Source: Adineta ricciae (Eukaryota; Rotifera; Eurotatoria; Adinetida; Adinetidae). Taken from it: a stretch of DNA of 64,000 bases. Shown here piece after piece: positions 13,493 to 25,072 of this stretch. Numbering within the stretch: the first letter of the stretch is position 1; every line of letters begins with the position of its first letter. A model generated the notes under the pieces. That model was not told the origin of the DNA. It made no database searches and saw nothing but the letters and a program-made list of their open reading frames with translations. The position numbers and the translations under genes are program-made. The DNA is taken from NCBI GenBank assembly GCA_905250025.1, contig CAJNOJ010000022.1, positions 665,268 to 729,267 of the forward strand. The letters run 5' to 3'.

Positions 13493-15578
13493 AGAAGAAA
13501 AAAAGAATAAATGATGGCATTCAGAGGGGGTCCTGTTTTTAATTAAAATAAGTGTGTATAGGTGTGAGGATTCCATCACGGTCAATTAAGAAAAAAAAAG
13601 AAGAAGAATGAACCATCTGTCGCACATAGTATATTCCAGTGAACATTTCAATTTCTCTCTCTTCCTATAAATGATGACAGTAGAGAAAATAAAAAAAAAA
13701 GGTAATAGAGATGACAAATTCATCTGTCACTTTCATTTTATTTTATATCTTTCAGATATACGATCAGCATGTCCTATGGATCATTGTGTCGGCCATATTG
13801 TCATCTCATCCAATTTCTGCTGCTGCTGCCGTTACTTCTTCGTTTTCCTTTTCCCTCAATTCTCATGAGGCATATTCTCTTTTCTTCTTCTTTCGAACAA
13901 CTAATTAGAAAGAAAAGCACAATGATGGGCAAACGATGATAACTGCACCGTATGTGAATGTTATGCCGGAGAGAAATTGGAAACGACGTCCATCAATGAC
14001 AGAAGTACCGGGAGCAGAAGTTCGAATGGATAGCAAAGAAAGATAATTCATTCTCACAAACCAATTAACGATTAGATTGAAGAACTAGAAAGATGATTAC
14101 TTATTGCCTTTTAACAGCAGACGTGCGTGTGTAAAAGAAGATGAACGAGACGCGTGCTACACGCAAGAAAACTAACAGGCTAATTTTCATTAGAATATCA
14201 GCGAAATAAACTCGACAGCAGCTGGTCAAGTTCAATTGGATTTTTAATCAATGCAGAACATGTGAACAGGAATGCAAAAATAATTGATTAAGAAGTTAAC
14301 AAATTTGCTCATTTAAGTAAAAGATATCATGCATGAGTCATCCATTGCACGTTTTTCGGGAAAAAGCTTTTGACATTGATACTGTCATCAAATCGACTAT
14401 TCAGATATTCGATATAATGTACGTGAAGTTGGCAAGAGATTTGAGACTTTTGGAAATGTATTCGTTTCACACGATATGTCACTTGTCCTTCGTTATGGAA
14501 TAGGTAAGCGAGCTCTATCGACTTATTTTAGAGTATGTGTCGCATCTAAAATCGATTTTACTGAACTCTAATTGGAAAACTATCGGATGCTATATTATTT
14601 GATACCTATAGGTAAATAAACGTGCCTTATATGCTTCTGAAAGTTATTTGTAAACACGGTATAGAGATCACACGAATACTTGTATTCAACACAAAGTGCT
14701 AAAACTTAATAAATATCGAATAGATTTATCGTTAAAAGCATTGATTTCGGTTGAGTTATCAATGTGTGATTCAAGCACTAAAATGAGCACAAGTATCAAG
14801 CGAGAAAAAGACTCATAAATTAAAATTGCGATTCAGTGGCAATGTCTTATTACTCGTTTTCCAGTGTCTCACGGGTTAGCTTAACATTTTATTATAATAT
14901 TTTGTGGTATATGAACTTGAAGGCGCGCTGAAGTGCGATGGGTAAAACTGTACATCAATACTTATTTCTCTCCTTCATGAAAGACATGAAAAACTTACGA
15001 GTACACGTTACGATCCAGTGAATATTTTCGCAAAAATGCTTGAGCACTGACTGAGAGACGAAACAAATTTTATTTTTTTAAGGCAATCGCTATTACGCGT
15101 TTCATACTTTTGATCCCGTAGGAATTGCGCTAATGAATTTCTTGAAGTAGCCAGATATTCCACTTTCCAAGAAAAGTTTAGGAGGGGAACAAAGTCCAAG
15201 GTTAAAAGATTAATATTGCGTCTATCAACTTGTCATTGTCGGAGAAAAGCAGAGTGGTCTCGTTCTATTACTGTCCTCTCGCTGTTAGTGAAAACAGTCT
15301 TGTTCACATTCATGTTCATAAGATATACATTTGTACGGATCTTGAGATCGAAGACTACATATATTCATACCTAAAAACTATCATAACACCTGTTTCTTTA
15401 CTCCATTCCATCGGATTGAGAAGCGTGTGTATTGAGTCACCGTTTAAGACGAAGAAACTACGTTACAGGTTTTATATTGAATGTAAAAACTTATTAAATA
15501 CGAATCAAATATGGACAATCAGGAAATAGAGTCGTCACCACACCTCATTTTCTGTTGATAAGCTTGCACAAAGCTTCC

Positions 15579-15630
15579 TTTAATATCAGATGTTAGAAAC
15601 AGCAAAGCCCTGTTCTTATCTGATATTTAA
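15579..15630. repeat. Imperfect hairpin
   Basis: Arms beginning TTAATATCAGAT and ending ATCTGATATTTAA pair with small bulges over about 20 bp around a roughly 7-nt loop. It is shorter than a typical pre-miRNA stem, and its function is unknown. Confidence 0.35.
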
Positions 15631-16444
15631 TCGTGATCCAACGGCTATTATGATCACAACCTGTCGAAAAAAATTTTTCTGCAGCCATCATATATACATA
15701 ACCATCATATTCGAAGAGATTTTCGATAGTTTATTGCAATGTGTAGTTTCAGTATTGGAGAGGTAAATGAGTCGAAGCGGCGAACCGTACTGGTTTATTT
15801 CACTAAACTGAAACAAGTGATTGATATAGGAGTAAAGTACGAACTGGTAAAATATTATCGAAATGTGAATCAAGATGGAACAGTTCGTCTAACCAGAACT
15901 ATCAATGTATTCAATGTTAGACAATATGGAGCAGATAAACAGAAATACACTTACATCATATGACTAACAGTAACTATCTGCAATGAATAAATATCAAGAG
16001 TTTCAGAAGCATAATTCTATGCCGGTCTGACATTCATAGACATCAAATGTCGTTGTCCGCGGTCATGAAAGCACGTAACTCGTTTTTTTAAGACAATGAT
16101 TTCCGCTTGTAACTAATTGTACCGTTGTACTTGAACTGGTGTCGAATCATCGAATGGCACTGTTATGAGCTGATCCAATTGAAACACCTTCCTAACAACA
16201 TCGAAAGTTAAATGGTTTTTCTAAAGAAAACAAATAAGAGAACAACGATAAATCAGATATCATCGAACAGTAGGAATCAATATTAAACGTGGACGTGGAT
16301 CAGGAGAAGAAATCACCACTTCAGAAGAAAAACCAGCGATTTTGTGTTTTAATACTATGTGTGTGCAACTTTTATACAATCGACGTCTTTGTTAACTATT
16401 TCTCTTTGAGGAGTAGCGTACTTTTGTAGCGACAGAAAAGAAAA

Positions 16445-16451
16445 TATAAAA
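16445..16451 (+). promoter_or_regulatory. TATA-box-like element
   Basis: TATAAAA 87 nt upstream of the ATG at 16538, in front of a frame encoding a signal-peptide-like sequence. Confidence 0.25.
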
Positions 16452-16537
16452 CAGACGATATCGGTCACTGGTTCCTTCAGTTAAATTCTAAACGGAAAAT
16501 ATACGCTTTTGTGAGCGATACTATTTGTGAAAGGAAA

Positions 16538-16672
16538 ATGACCGCTACGTTGTTTACTAGTGCGTCATTTATTTATATCTTCTCTCTACTTTTATCTACC
16601 ACATGCTACATACGATCATTTTCTTTTGATTTGTCCATATACAAAGCAAAGTCAATTTATTTAATTCGATGA
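16538..16672 (+). CDS. Possible short secreted peptide
   Basis: This is a 44-aa frame starting MTATLFTSASFIYIFSLLL, which looks like a signal peptide with a hydrophobic core, then STTCYIRSF, and a short basic C-terminal part ending SIYLIR. It lies 87 nt downstream of a TATA-like box. No family match is recognised; it could equally be a chance frame or a first exon. Transcript evidence is needed to call it a gene. Confidence 0.2.
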   Translation: MTATLFTSASFIYIFSLLLSTTCYIRSFSFDLSIYKAKSIYLIR

Positions 16673-17126
16673 AAATTTGCTAAGAAGTGTTAGAATCTCC
16701 AATACAGAAATCCATCAGAAGTTTATCAAATGCCAGATTCTAACTGGAGTCTATCGAGTGAAGGCAAGTTTGGATGTAGTACACATTTTAGAACGCGTCT
16801 GCATAAGAAATCGATGCTTGAAAGGTATAATGCAACATGTGAATCGTCAGAGCTAGTTGAGTTCTACCTGTTGCATGACAAAGGACAAGTGACATATTGT
16901 GTGAAGCAAATGCGTTTATGGGAAACTCATCTCTCTCGCCAACTTCAAGTACATATATTGGAATTATTCTTTGTACTTGATTTCACAAGCCAAACAATAT
17001 TTTCCCACTTGTACCATGACGCACTCTGAATAATGTTATTACGTAATAACACCGAAATCACAGGAATATAAAAGTCGTTCGTATGTTATTTCATTTATGT
17101 TAGTATCATTTACGTTAAAAAAGTAA

Positions 17127-17804
17127 ATGGCGTCAGCGTCGACTAGTTCTATACAACGGCAAAAGTACGATTATTTTCTTGTTTTGGACTTTGAAGCAAC
17201 ATGTGATAACAAAAGCAAACTTGATCAAAATGAAATCATTGAATTTCCAGTGTTAAAAATCAGTGGTCGTACATTTGAATGTGAATCAATATTTCATACA
17301 TGTGAGTTCGATTTTGTTTTTAAATAACTCTTTGAACGTTATTTTCTGTCAGATGTCACCCCTACATTGAACCCACAATTAACCAAATTCTGTACAGAAT
17401 TGACTGGTATAACTCAAAGTCAAGTAACTAATCAACCAGTTCTCGCTGATGTTCTCCAAAGTTTTGAAGAATGGTTGAGAGAAGAAAATCTGCTCAATCC
17501 AAATGTGAATTTTATTTTTGTTACTTGTGGCGATTGGGATTTATTTACCATGTTACCAAGTCAATGTACTCATTTCAATCTCCAACGTGCGGCTTATTTT
17601 GATCGATGGATCAACATTAAGAAATCATTTAAGAGAGTGACAGGTAAATTCGCAAATAGTGGCATGATGGGTATGCTGAATGACCTTCATATACAACATC
17701 AAGGAAGACATCATAGTGGCATTGATGATTGTAAAAATATCGCTGCGATTTTAAAAGCATTGGCTGAACGTGGACATGTTTTTGAGGAGAACAGAAAGAA
17801 ATAA
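17127..17804 (+). CDS. ERI3: ERI3-like 3'-5' exoribonuclease (DEDDh)
   Basis: ERI1-family nucleases trim RNA 3' ends; ERI3 is the prion-interactor paralogue. Exons 17127-17301 and 17353-17804, split by a 51-bp intron, give 208 aa. The DEDDh residues are all present: DFEAT (Exo I), CGDWDL (Exo II) and HHSGIDDCKNIA (Exo III). NEIIEFPVLKISGR, QLTKFCTELTGI and FDRWINIKKSF match ERI3 closely, and the SAP domain typical of ERI1 is absent. The protein is shorter than human ERI3 and covers essentially the catalytic domain. AATAAA is at 17816. Confidence 0.92.
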
Positions 17805-18365
17805 ATATTTTGATGAATAAAATCTGGAGGAAAGATTTAATTCGAAGAAAATCTCATAGATGAATAAGTTTTACTTAAATTCACAAACATTGTTTTATTG
17901 CGTTGTGACTCGAGTGAATGTTAAGGTATTGACCACACTCTAAACAAATTTTATTCTCGAATGATTTATTAAGCTGTAACTACGGTGATTTACCTACATC
18001 AATCTTATGTATACACTGTTCGTGAAAAAATGCAGCGAAAGTGTAGTCTTAATCTCATAAAACAATGCTACAACAACAATAGCAATACGAACAACCGAGC
18101 GATAAAGGGTAAACGAGTTAGAAATTGATAGAATAAACACAATCACACTAATCCTCAAGACAATACTATCAAGCGATCGAATAGTAAAAGCTTCCGTTCT
18201 CTTTCTTTTCGTCTATTTTTACGTCAAATTTTGACCGATTTATATCTTTAATCGGCGTTTCGTTCATGTTTCATCATTATTCTAATCGAAATCGAAGCCA
18301 TTTTATATAATGTTGTATACAGTTTAAAATTATTGATCTTGATCAGAACACAATAACGCATCATA
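17805..18365. other. Intergenic, ERI3 to chitinase
   Basis: About 560 bp with the ERI3 poly(A) hexamer near its start. AT-rich, with no other feature seen. Confidence 0.6.
17816..17821 (+). terminator. Poly(A) signal of ERI3
   Basis: AATAAA immediately downstream of the ERI3 stop. Confidence 0.5.
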
Positions 18366-21300
18366 ATGCTTCTCACCAGATCTTTTCTATTCATATGCTT
18401 TATCAAAAGTAATTTTTTCGTTTCTCTTTACTATAATCAATAAGCTACTTGACAATTTAGTTTCGATTCTTCTCGCTGCTGAACAAAAATTCAAAATTGT
18501 CTGTTACTTCGCTAATTGGGGTAAGTCGTTACCCTCGCTATTCCTTCGTGATTTGAACATAGGTGAGATTTTGCAGCGGTAAAACGTCCCGGTGGAGGCT
18601 CAATGACCCCTGAAGATATTGATCCGTGTCTATGTACCCATGTTATCTATGCTTTTTCGGAAATGGATAATAATCAGTTAACACCCATGGAAAAACATGA
18701 TCTGAAAGATGGAAATCAACCAGGTAGCGTTTAATAGTACGTTAAAATGAACAATCAGATCTTTTGGTTCTTTTAAGGTTTTTTTGAACGATTTAATGCT
18801 TGGAAGAGTGTAAACAAGAATTTAAAAACGCTATTAGCTGTTGGTGGTTGGGTACGATACGATAGAGAGAGAAGATAGTATTTGTAGAGTTTGCTCCATT
18901 TCTTTGTAGGATATGGGAATGAAGGATTTCGCAGGTAAGATAATATTCATAGTAAACGATAGCAGCATGCTGCCTTCTCTGATCATTCTCACTTTATCGA
19001 ATGAATGTTATAAGGTATTGTGAAGTCGGAAAAGACAATGGTGAAATTCGCTGAATCAGCTATAAAGTATCTACGAAAGCATAAATTCGACGGTCTTGAT
19101 CTGGGTGAGTAGTTAACTCAAAAAATTGGTCAGAAAAAAAGAAGTTTTTCTTTACTTTTTCAGATTTTGAATATCCAGGTAAGAATCTATCGATGAATAG
19201 AATATTTTGCATATCTCAGCATACGACGAATAGGAGTTGACTGGCGAGACAGTCCCAAAGAAGATAAACAGAAGTTTACGAGAATGTGTGAAGTAAGGAT
19301 AGTACTTAGAAATAGTGAAATTTTCAAATTTTACGCTTAGATTTTGTACGAAATGTTCGAAAAAGAAGCGGAAAAAACTGGAAATGAACGTCTTCTTCTG
19401 ACAGCAGCTGTTGCAGCTGCTAAAGTCAACATCGACAAAGCGTATGAAATAGACAAACTCGTTCCGTAAGTAACAAAACACTTTTACTGTAGTAAAAACG
19501 CCGAATTATCCACATGTTCTTGATTCGTAGAGTAATTGATTGGTATGTAGAAAGCAAGTTAGCCACTTGAATTGATCTGTTCTATTGTATAAAAAAAAAC
19601 AGGTTCAATTTGATGACTTATGACTTTCATGGATCATGGGATCAGAATCGAGCGCATCATTCATCTTTGAATAGCAAAGATAATGAAAAAGATGATACGA
19701 TGTACACTGTACGTACTAAGAATGTTGTCGTTCTACAACCTACTTAAACAATTTTAGGATTTTGCTGTGAAATATTTTCAAAAATTAGGTATGCCTTCTA
19801 ATAAGATGATGCTAGGCATCGGTACATATGGACGAGGTGATACTCCCGCGATGCCGTATACAGGATTCAAAGGTGAAAGTGGTTTTGTTGCGTATTACGA
19901 AGTAAAATAATCGGAGATTAGTATATTGTTTTTGAGCATGAAACGTTTGTCTTTAATAGAGCTGTATTCAAATTGTGTGTGAGAATATGAAAGAAACTTG
20001 GGATGCTAAACAACTTGTTCCATACATTGCTGGTCCGTATAATCAACCAAAAGCAGGCGTGGAGAATGTTCGAAGTATCAAATATAAAGTAAGAGAGCTG
20101 TAGATAGATGATGAATATGACGGTTTGTTTGATTTCAAGGCAAATTATATCAAACAAAATAATTTGGGCGGTGCAATGATTTGGACACTCGATATGGATG
20201 ATTTTCGTGGTCAATTTTGTTGTCAGGGCAAATTTCCTCTAATTAAAACAATCAAAGCTGTTCTTCATGGACAACTAAAATTGTTGCCAAAGGAGAAAAT
20301 CTGTTCAACTTGTCCAACGAAAGAATATAAAGGTATGAAGTTCACGAAAGATTTGATTTGAAAACAAATGTGGATTTAGACTTTAAACCTAATTCACAAT
20401 CTCAACCACAAACGACGGCGAAGCCAACCAAGAAGCCAAAGAAATCGAAACGTGATGCCGAGGGACCAAGTAGAGTTTGTTTGTTTTCATGGAAAGAGAC
20501 GATAAGTCAAGTATTTTATTCTTTAGCACCAGAAGATGTGTGTGAAGAACTGAAAGATGGACAATGGCCAGATCCATCCGATTGTAAAAGTTATTTTCTT
20601 TGCCGCGGTGTAGGCAGTCAATGGGGAGAACAAAAACGTGAAATGTGCTATGCCGGTAAGATTTCTATTGAAATAAATAACATTGTATGTCCAAGGATCT
20701 TTATCACCACCCTAGGTTCCTATTTTGATCCTAATGATAAAACATGTAAATGGGTTGGTGCAGATAAGGTTTGTTATTGTCTTTCTGACTGATATGACTA
20801 GAAATTGATTTTTAGATAAATTGTGAAGAACTGATCGAAGGTTATGAAAATCCTGTGGCAGGCGTCACTGGAACTCCGGACAATGAGGAAGATGAAGATG
20901 AAGATATAACAGGTGACATAGGTACAGTATCAAATAAAAAGAGTAAAGCAACGTCGTCATCCAGTAAATCAATGGCAATATTGAGTCGATCGATATCTGA
21001 ATATGATACCTGTGCACCTGAGAAATCGGTTGAATTCGATCCCGTACAAGGTAATCAAAACATTTCCTTGATTTTTTTGTTTGACGTGACTCGCTTCATC
21101 TTCTATAGCATTCTATAGGTATGCTTTGCTACTCTTGCGAAAGTCCGAAGGAGAACAGCGAATGTCAAATCAGTCCCAATCAGACAACGACGATGATGTG
21201 CGAATCGAAACAACACATCTGTTACAGCAAAAAAGTCACAAACGGCGTCGGTAAACAAATGATTTGAACGAAATTCTCTCGGTTAATCTTCTCATCGAAT

Positions 21301-21628
21301 AAATCATTTAGGAAAACTAGTACAGTTCATTCGTGGTTGTATAACTCCTCCATCGTCGACGGGCAATCACACTCAACAATCACAATGTCTATCAAACAAA
21401 GTCGAAGGAAAAACTATATGCGTGAAATATTGTCCCACCAGCTTGTGCAACAATCAGGACATAAGGTCGATCGATATTCTGCAAAAGAAATTTCAAACAA
21501 TTTATTTGTTTCTTTTCCTTTTTTTTAGCGATGGCGCTCCGGCACTCATAATCAATCGACTGACATCCGTCGTTTATTACCTTTTGGCACTGGTGTTAGT
21601 AATCGTCCGTTCACAAAATCATTGTTGA
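18366..21628 (+). CDS. GH18 chitinase with CBM14, Ly6/uPAR-like domain and probable GPI anchor (21 exons)
   Basis: Hydrolyses chitin beta-1,4 bonds. Exons 18366-18408, 18461-18520, 18577-18723, 18778-18851, 18910-18934, 19015-19104, 19164-19178, 19234-19292, 19341-19465, 19531-19542, 19603-19708, 19758-19901, 19960-20088, 20140-20332, 20380-20469, 20527-20655, 20716-20768, 20816-21050, 21119-21250, 21312-21465 and 21529-21628 give 704 aa. Order: signal peptide; GH18 (30-400) with FDGLDLDFEYP and its catalytic Glu; Lys/Pro linker; CBM14 with six Cys (about 438-505); acidic Ser-rich linker; ten-cysteine LU-like domain (576-670) opening CYSC and closing KYCPTSLCNN; hydrophobic tail VVYYLLALVLVIV. 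The LU domain and tail suggest a cell-surface GPI-anchored enzyme, unusual for chitinases. The exon 13 acceptor (19959) is the least certain junction. Confidence 0.88.
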
Positions 21629-22439
21629 TCATCACATTCTCATCAGTTCTTCTACTGTACATTTAAACTATTGAAAATTTGTTTTGTTTCTTATTCGTCT
21701 ATCGTTTTTTTTTGTTCAAAAATAAATTCGTCATTCATATGTCAGATGAAAATAGTTGGTAATCGAACAAGTTCGAGAAGATTTGTACAATCTATCACAT
21801 TTTCTTTCATATGTCAAAAAGAAAGAGAATGTCATTTATCTAAAGAAACTCATTAACTTTTGTTATTTTATCTTTTTCATTAGTAGACTTTGTGGTTTCA
21901 ATTCTTTCCTCCCTCGTTTTCTTTCTTAATACACTTTCACTGGGTAATAGTGAACATTGAGTATGTCAGGAGATTCAACGGTAACCAAGTCTTTCTTCGT
22001 TTTCTTTCCGTTCGTTTTTATTTAAAAAAAGTACAAGAAAAAACGAACGAAATATGTCCTTTACCTCTTTAAATACATACGTGCGCAAGCCTGTAAAACG
22101 GCTGATGATTACCTTTTGGCCTTGTCCCTTTTGTAAGACACTTCACCTCGCAAACTTCTTCTCCAAGAAAAGAAGAACAAGAAGAAAAAAGAAAAAAAAA
22201 CTAAAGACGGTCTTTGAATGTAAAAAAAATCTTATACAGTGTCATACATTTTCTCTCAAATGTATCTAGTTTATTTCTTTGACAATGATCTGATGTTTTT
22301 TTATGACTGTCCTTTCATTTGTCTCTTATGCAAACAGTTTTTATTATTATTTATCAAATACGCTATATACTATAGATAATTCATGTGTCTATCACGTTAA
22401 TAATTATTTTATTCGCTGCTCGAACAAGAAGATTTCAAC
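21629..22439. other. Intergenic
   Basis: About 800 bp, AT-rich with A/G homopurine patches. Several short frames without recognisable content. Confidence 0.6.
21721..21726 (+). terminator. Poly(A) signal of chitinase
   Basis: AATAAA 93 nt after the chitinase TGA. Confidence 0.5.
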
Positions 22440-23172
22440 ATGTCGATGGGTGAAATTGATACTACTGCATTAATTATGTAAGTATTCAGGATACGAAGAG
22501 ATTTATTTATGAGAACGGACCATTTAGTTCGATCTGCGTCGTTATCCCAGCAGTTATTGCCATCGGTATATGTGTAATCATCTATTGTTCGCATCGAAAC
22601 AAAGATCAAAAGTTAAATCGTCAAATCAGTACGTATTTTATTGAAGTTTATATTACATTTCCAGCACTGAAAAAAAAAGGTATGACATTTGCATAAATAC
22701 GGCAATAAAAAAAACGTATGTATTCTGTGAGTCTTTGGTTAAAACACTCAATCCAGGGAGAGATATTATAAATATTGATGAACAACTTAGCTTTTCATTT
22801 GTTGAAAATTATCACAGTTCTGTCTTTGCTTTAAATCATGCATAACATCTATATTTAGATAGATCAACTCTATATGAATATGAGTTTCCACGAGAGCGGC
22901 AATCTCGGGAGGCTTATATAATCGACTTTTCGCGTACTAGCCGTTCTCAACCGCAATCGCGTCGACGTGAACCGCCGCCGATATTCGAGCAATCCCCTCC
23001 AGCATATGACACAACCATTATTCCAACACGACGGCAACCGCCAACATTCTATCTACCACTCCGCAATGGAGCTCGTCAATCTCCATCCACAATCACAACA
23101 TCTGCATATTCGGCAATGCCGCCATCTTATGCAGAGATATTCCTTACACCTCAAACTCTATCAAATGAATAG
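22440..23172 (+). CDS. Small single-pass membrane protein with PPxY motifs (cluster member A)
   Basis: Exons 22440-22477, 22528-22628 and 22859-23172 join to 150 aa. A 13-residue N-terminus without a signal peptide is followed by one transmembrane helix (SICVVIPAVIAIGICVIIY) and a basic-flanked tail of about 110 residues. The tail carries PPAY and PPSY motifs, the ligands of WW domains such as those of NEDD4-type ubiquitin ligases. The helix is encoded by a 101-nt exon bounded by a phase-2 and a phase-1 intron, exactly as in cluster member B at 27258. A membrane adaptor role like that of WBP1/Shisa-type proteins is inferred. No specific orthologue recognised. Confidence 0.7.
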
Positions 23173-23448
23173 ATCTTCTTCTTCTTTTTTTTACTTTGTT
23201 TATAAAAAGTCTGATTGTTGTTTTTATATTTTTTATATTCTATCTCGTTCCTTTCTTTCCTTCTTTCTTTTTCACATTTACATAGACGTAATTTCGAAAA
23301 AACAAAACAACGATAGAATTATGCTGATTGAATATGAACTGTTCCTTGATTTTGATTCGATGAATATTTTATTACATTCGATCGAAATGAATTTTCACGG
23401 CAATACGAAACCTAAAATGATTGTAAATCCGGGTATTTAATCATTTAT

Positions 23449-24034
23449 TTATGCGATACTCACTACACGAACTATTGAACAAACGAAATCGATAAGAGCT
23501 ATTGTAGACGCGATGTAAAATACGAAGAACGACCAGTCTGTTCTCGAATAACTTGGATGCAAACTGTTAATGATCCCAAACAAACAGAAAAGGCCAGCAG
23601 GGGCAAGAAATATTAATGTTGTCAGCAGTGAAATTTCCTCTACAAACAAATGGACCAAAAAGAAAATCATCTCGAACGATTTTGTTTCCAAATTTACCTA
23701 GGATCAGATTAATACGTGCTCGAGTTCGTTTCCACAACAAGAGTACATTCAATAATTCGAAAATCAAATTCAACGAAACTACTCCACAGAAAAACCACAC
23801 AATCTTATGCCCGTGGTTATATTGGTAACAGTTACTACCATACTGAAAACATCTCATACGAAGTCCTACGGAAAAAAAGATGTTTTTCGACAAATAGATT
23901 GAAAATCTCCTACCTTTATGACCGGCTTCGTCAACGTCGCGAAACCAATAATGAGTTAGCGTTGCTACGAACACAGTAGTACACACCATGAGTTTACAAC
24001 TGACGATATAAGTGTTCAAAAGTAGCCGCGGCAT
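23449..24034 (-). CDS. Claudin-like four-pass membrane protein (D)
   Basis: Exons 24034-23914, 23865-23698 and 23639-23449 join to 159 aa. Four hydrophobic helices are visible: residues about 4-27, 64-88 (KIVWFFCGVVSLNLIF), about 96-122 (ISLLTTLIFLAPAGLF) and 132-158 (SFFVFYIASTIALIDFV). Loop 1 has GLRMRCFQYGSNC, resembling the GLW-x-x-C / C pair of the PMP22-claudin superfamily. Size and intron phases (both phase 1) match the neighbouring gene at 24467-25072, so the two look like old tandem duplicates. A junction or membrane-organising role is inferred from fold only. Confidence 0.68.
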
Positions 24035-24466
24035 TTGTTCGATCTATGCTTTCGTATGTTCGATGAAGATTGATATTTGTTTGTTTATAAAGCGAAGTTT
24101 CTCTCTTCTTCCGATAAGCGTCCGATTACAAAACATGAATCCAATTTAATCATTTCGTGATCATATAACATTGAATTAAATTTAATGTGTTTTATGAAAT
24201 CATATCTGATTCTAGATTTCCTATCGAACTACTTACATTCGATCAACGAAAGAGAGCATGTCATTTTTCTTTCGTCTGCTTTTATTGAAAAAATAGCTTT
24301 AAAAAGAACTCATTTTGAACATGGAATTGAATCAGTTTAAATATCACTATTGATCACGGATTTCTGTCGATATTTATGAACGTGTTTCGCTTGATTTCTC
24401 TGTTTGTACTGACAATTATTCATCTAAACATTGTAGAAAAGATTAGCATGTGACAGAAAACAAATT

Positions 24467-25072
24467 TTAACTGACCATTCGTGCGATTGAGCAAAGACAA
24501 TCGATGGGAAGGAGAACAGTCACTAATCCAAAAGCAAAAAACGTCCAATTTAGTTGAATTTGAACGATTTCAATAGCAATACGTATATGAACAGCACTAA
24601 CCCAAGTACAATGAATTGTAACAGCAAATGATAGCGCTATACAAGTTTGTTCTAAACGACAACATTACAAAAGATACTCAGTCAATCAATTGGGAAGGAT
24701 TTACCAAGAAAAAAGTTTAAAATTGATCGGATATGATAATCCGAAAAGTACAATAAACTAACATCGATTGTTTCTAATAAAAGACTGATGAACGCCAAGA
24801 TACATGGCAAGACGACAATCAATCGAGGTAACGGCATCGGATCTTTCGTATCACAAAATGCACCATAAGACATACATAATTGTCCGAGTAGTTGTCTATC
24901 GACTAGAATAAAGAAAAAAACAAGGCGAATATAGACGATTTTAATTGAAGTTCATTTCGGAACCTGTTCGAATATCGAGTCGAAACCATTGATACCAATA
25001 AATCGATACGAGTAAACAAATTAATGAAATAGTTTTACAGGAAAGTATGGTAATAGATAAAAACGAAGCCAT
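24467..25072 (-). CDS. Claudin-like four-pass membrane protein (E)
   Basis: Exons 25072-24964, 24902-24705 and 24651-24467 join to 163 aa from the MASFLSITILSCK start. An in-frame ATG at 25129 would add 19 residues, but the downstream start puts helix 1 at the N-terminus as in the neighbour. Four helices are visible: TM1 SITILSCKTISLICLLVSIY, TM2 RLIVVLPCILAFISLLL, TM3 IALSFAVTIHCTWVSAV and TM4 WTFFAFGLVTVLLPI. Loop 1 has W residues and LCMSYGAFC. Both introns are phase 1, as in gene D. Same superfamily inference as D. Confidence 0.65.

Larger units (their letters stand above)
13374..17126. other. Gene-poor interval upstream of LMO and ERI3
   Basis: About 3.7 kb. It holds the GA repeat, an imperfect hairpin at 15579-15630 and a TATA-linked short signal-peptide frame at 16538-16672. 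Longer frames at 15230-15529, 15739-15963 and 16730-17029 show no recognisable domain and I do not call them genes. Regulatory DNA for LMO is plausible but unproven. Confidence 0.5.

Noticed and set aside
13441-13510. Purine tract as a possible transposon or telomeric repeat remnant
   Set aside because: A simple GA microsatellite with no terminal repeats, coding remnants or telomere-type unit.
15230-15963. Frames of 99 and 74 codons resembling a degraded gene
   Set aside because: No family similarity recognised and no paired splice sites; left as unexplained intergenic sequence.
22967-23440. 157-codon frame starting MNRRRYSSNP
   Set aside because: It is an alternative register of exon 3 of PPxY gene A; the spliced register has the PPAY/PPSY motifs and closes with the TM exon.
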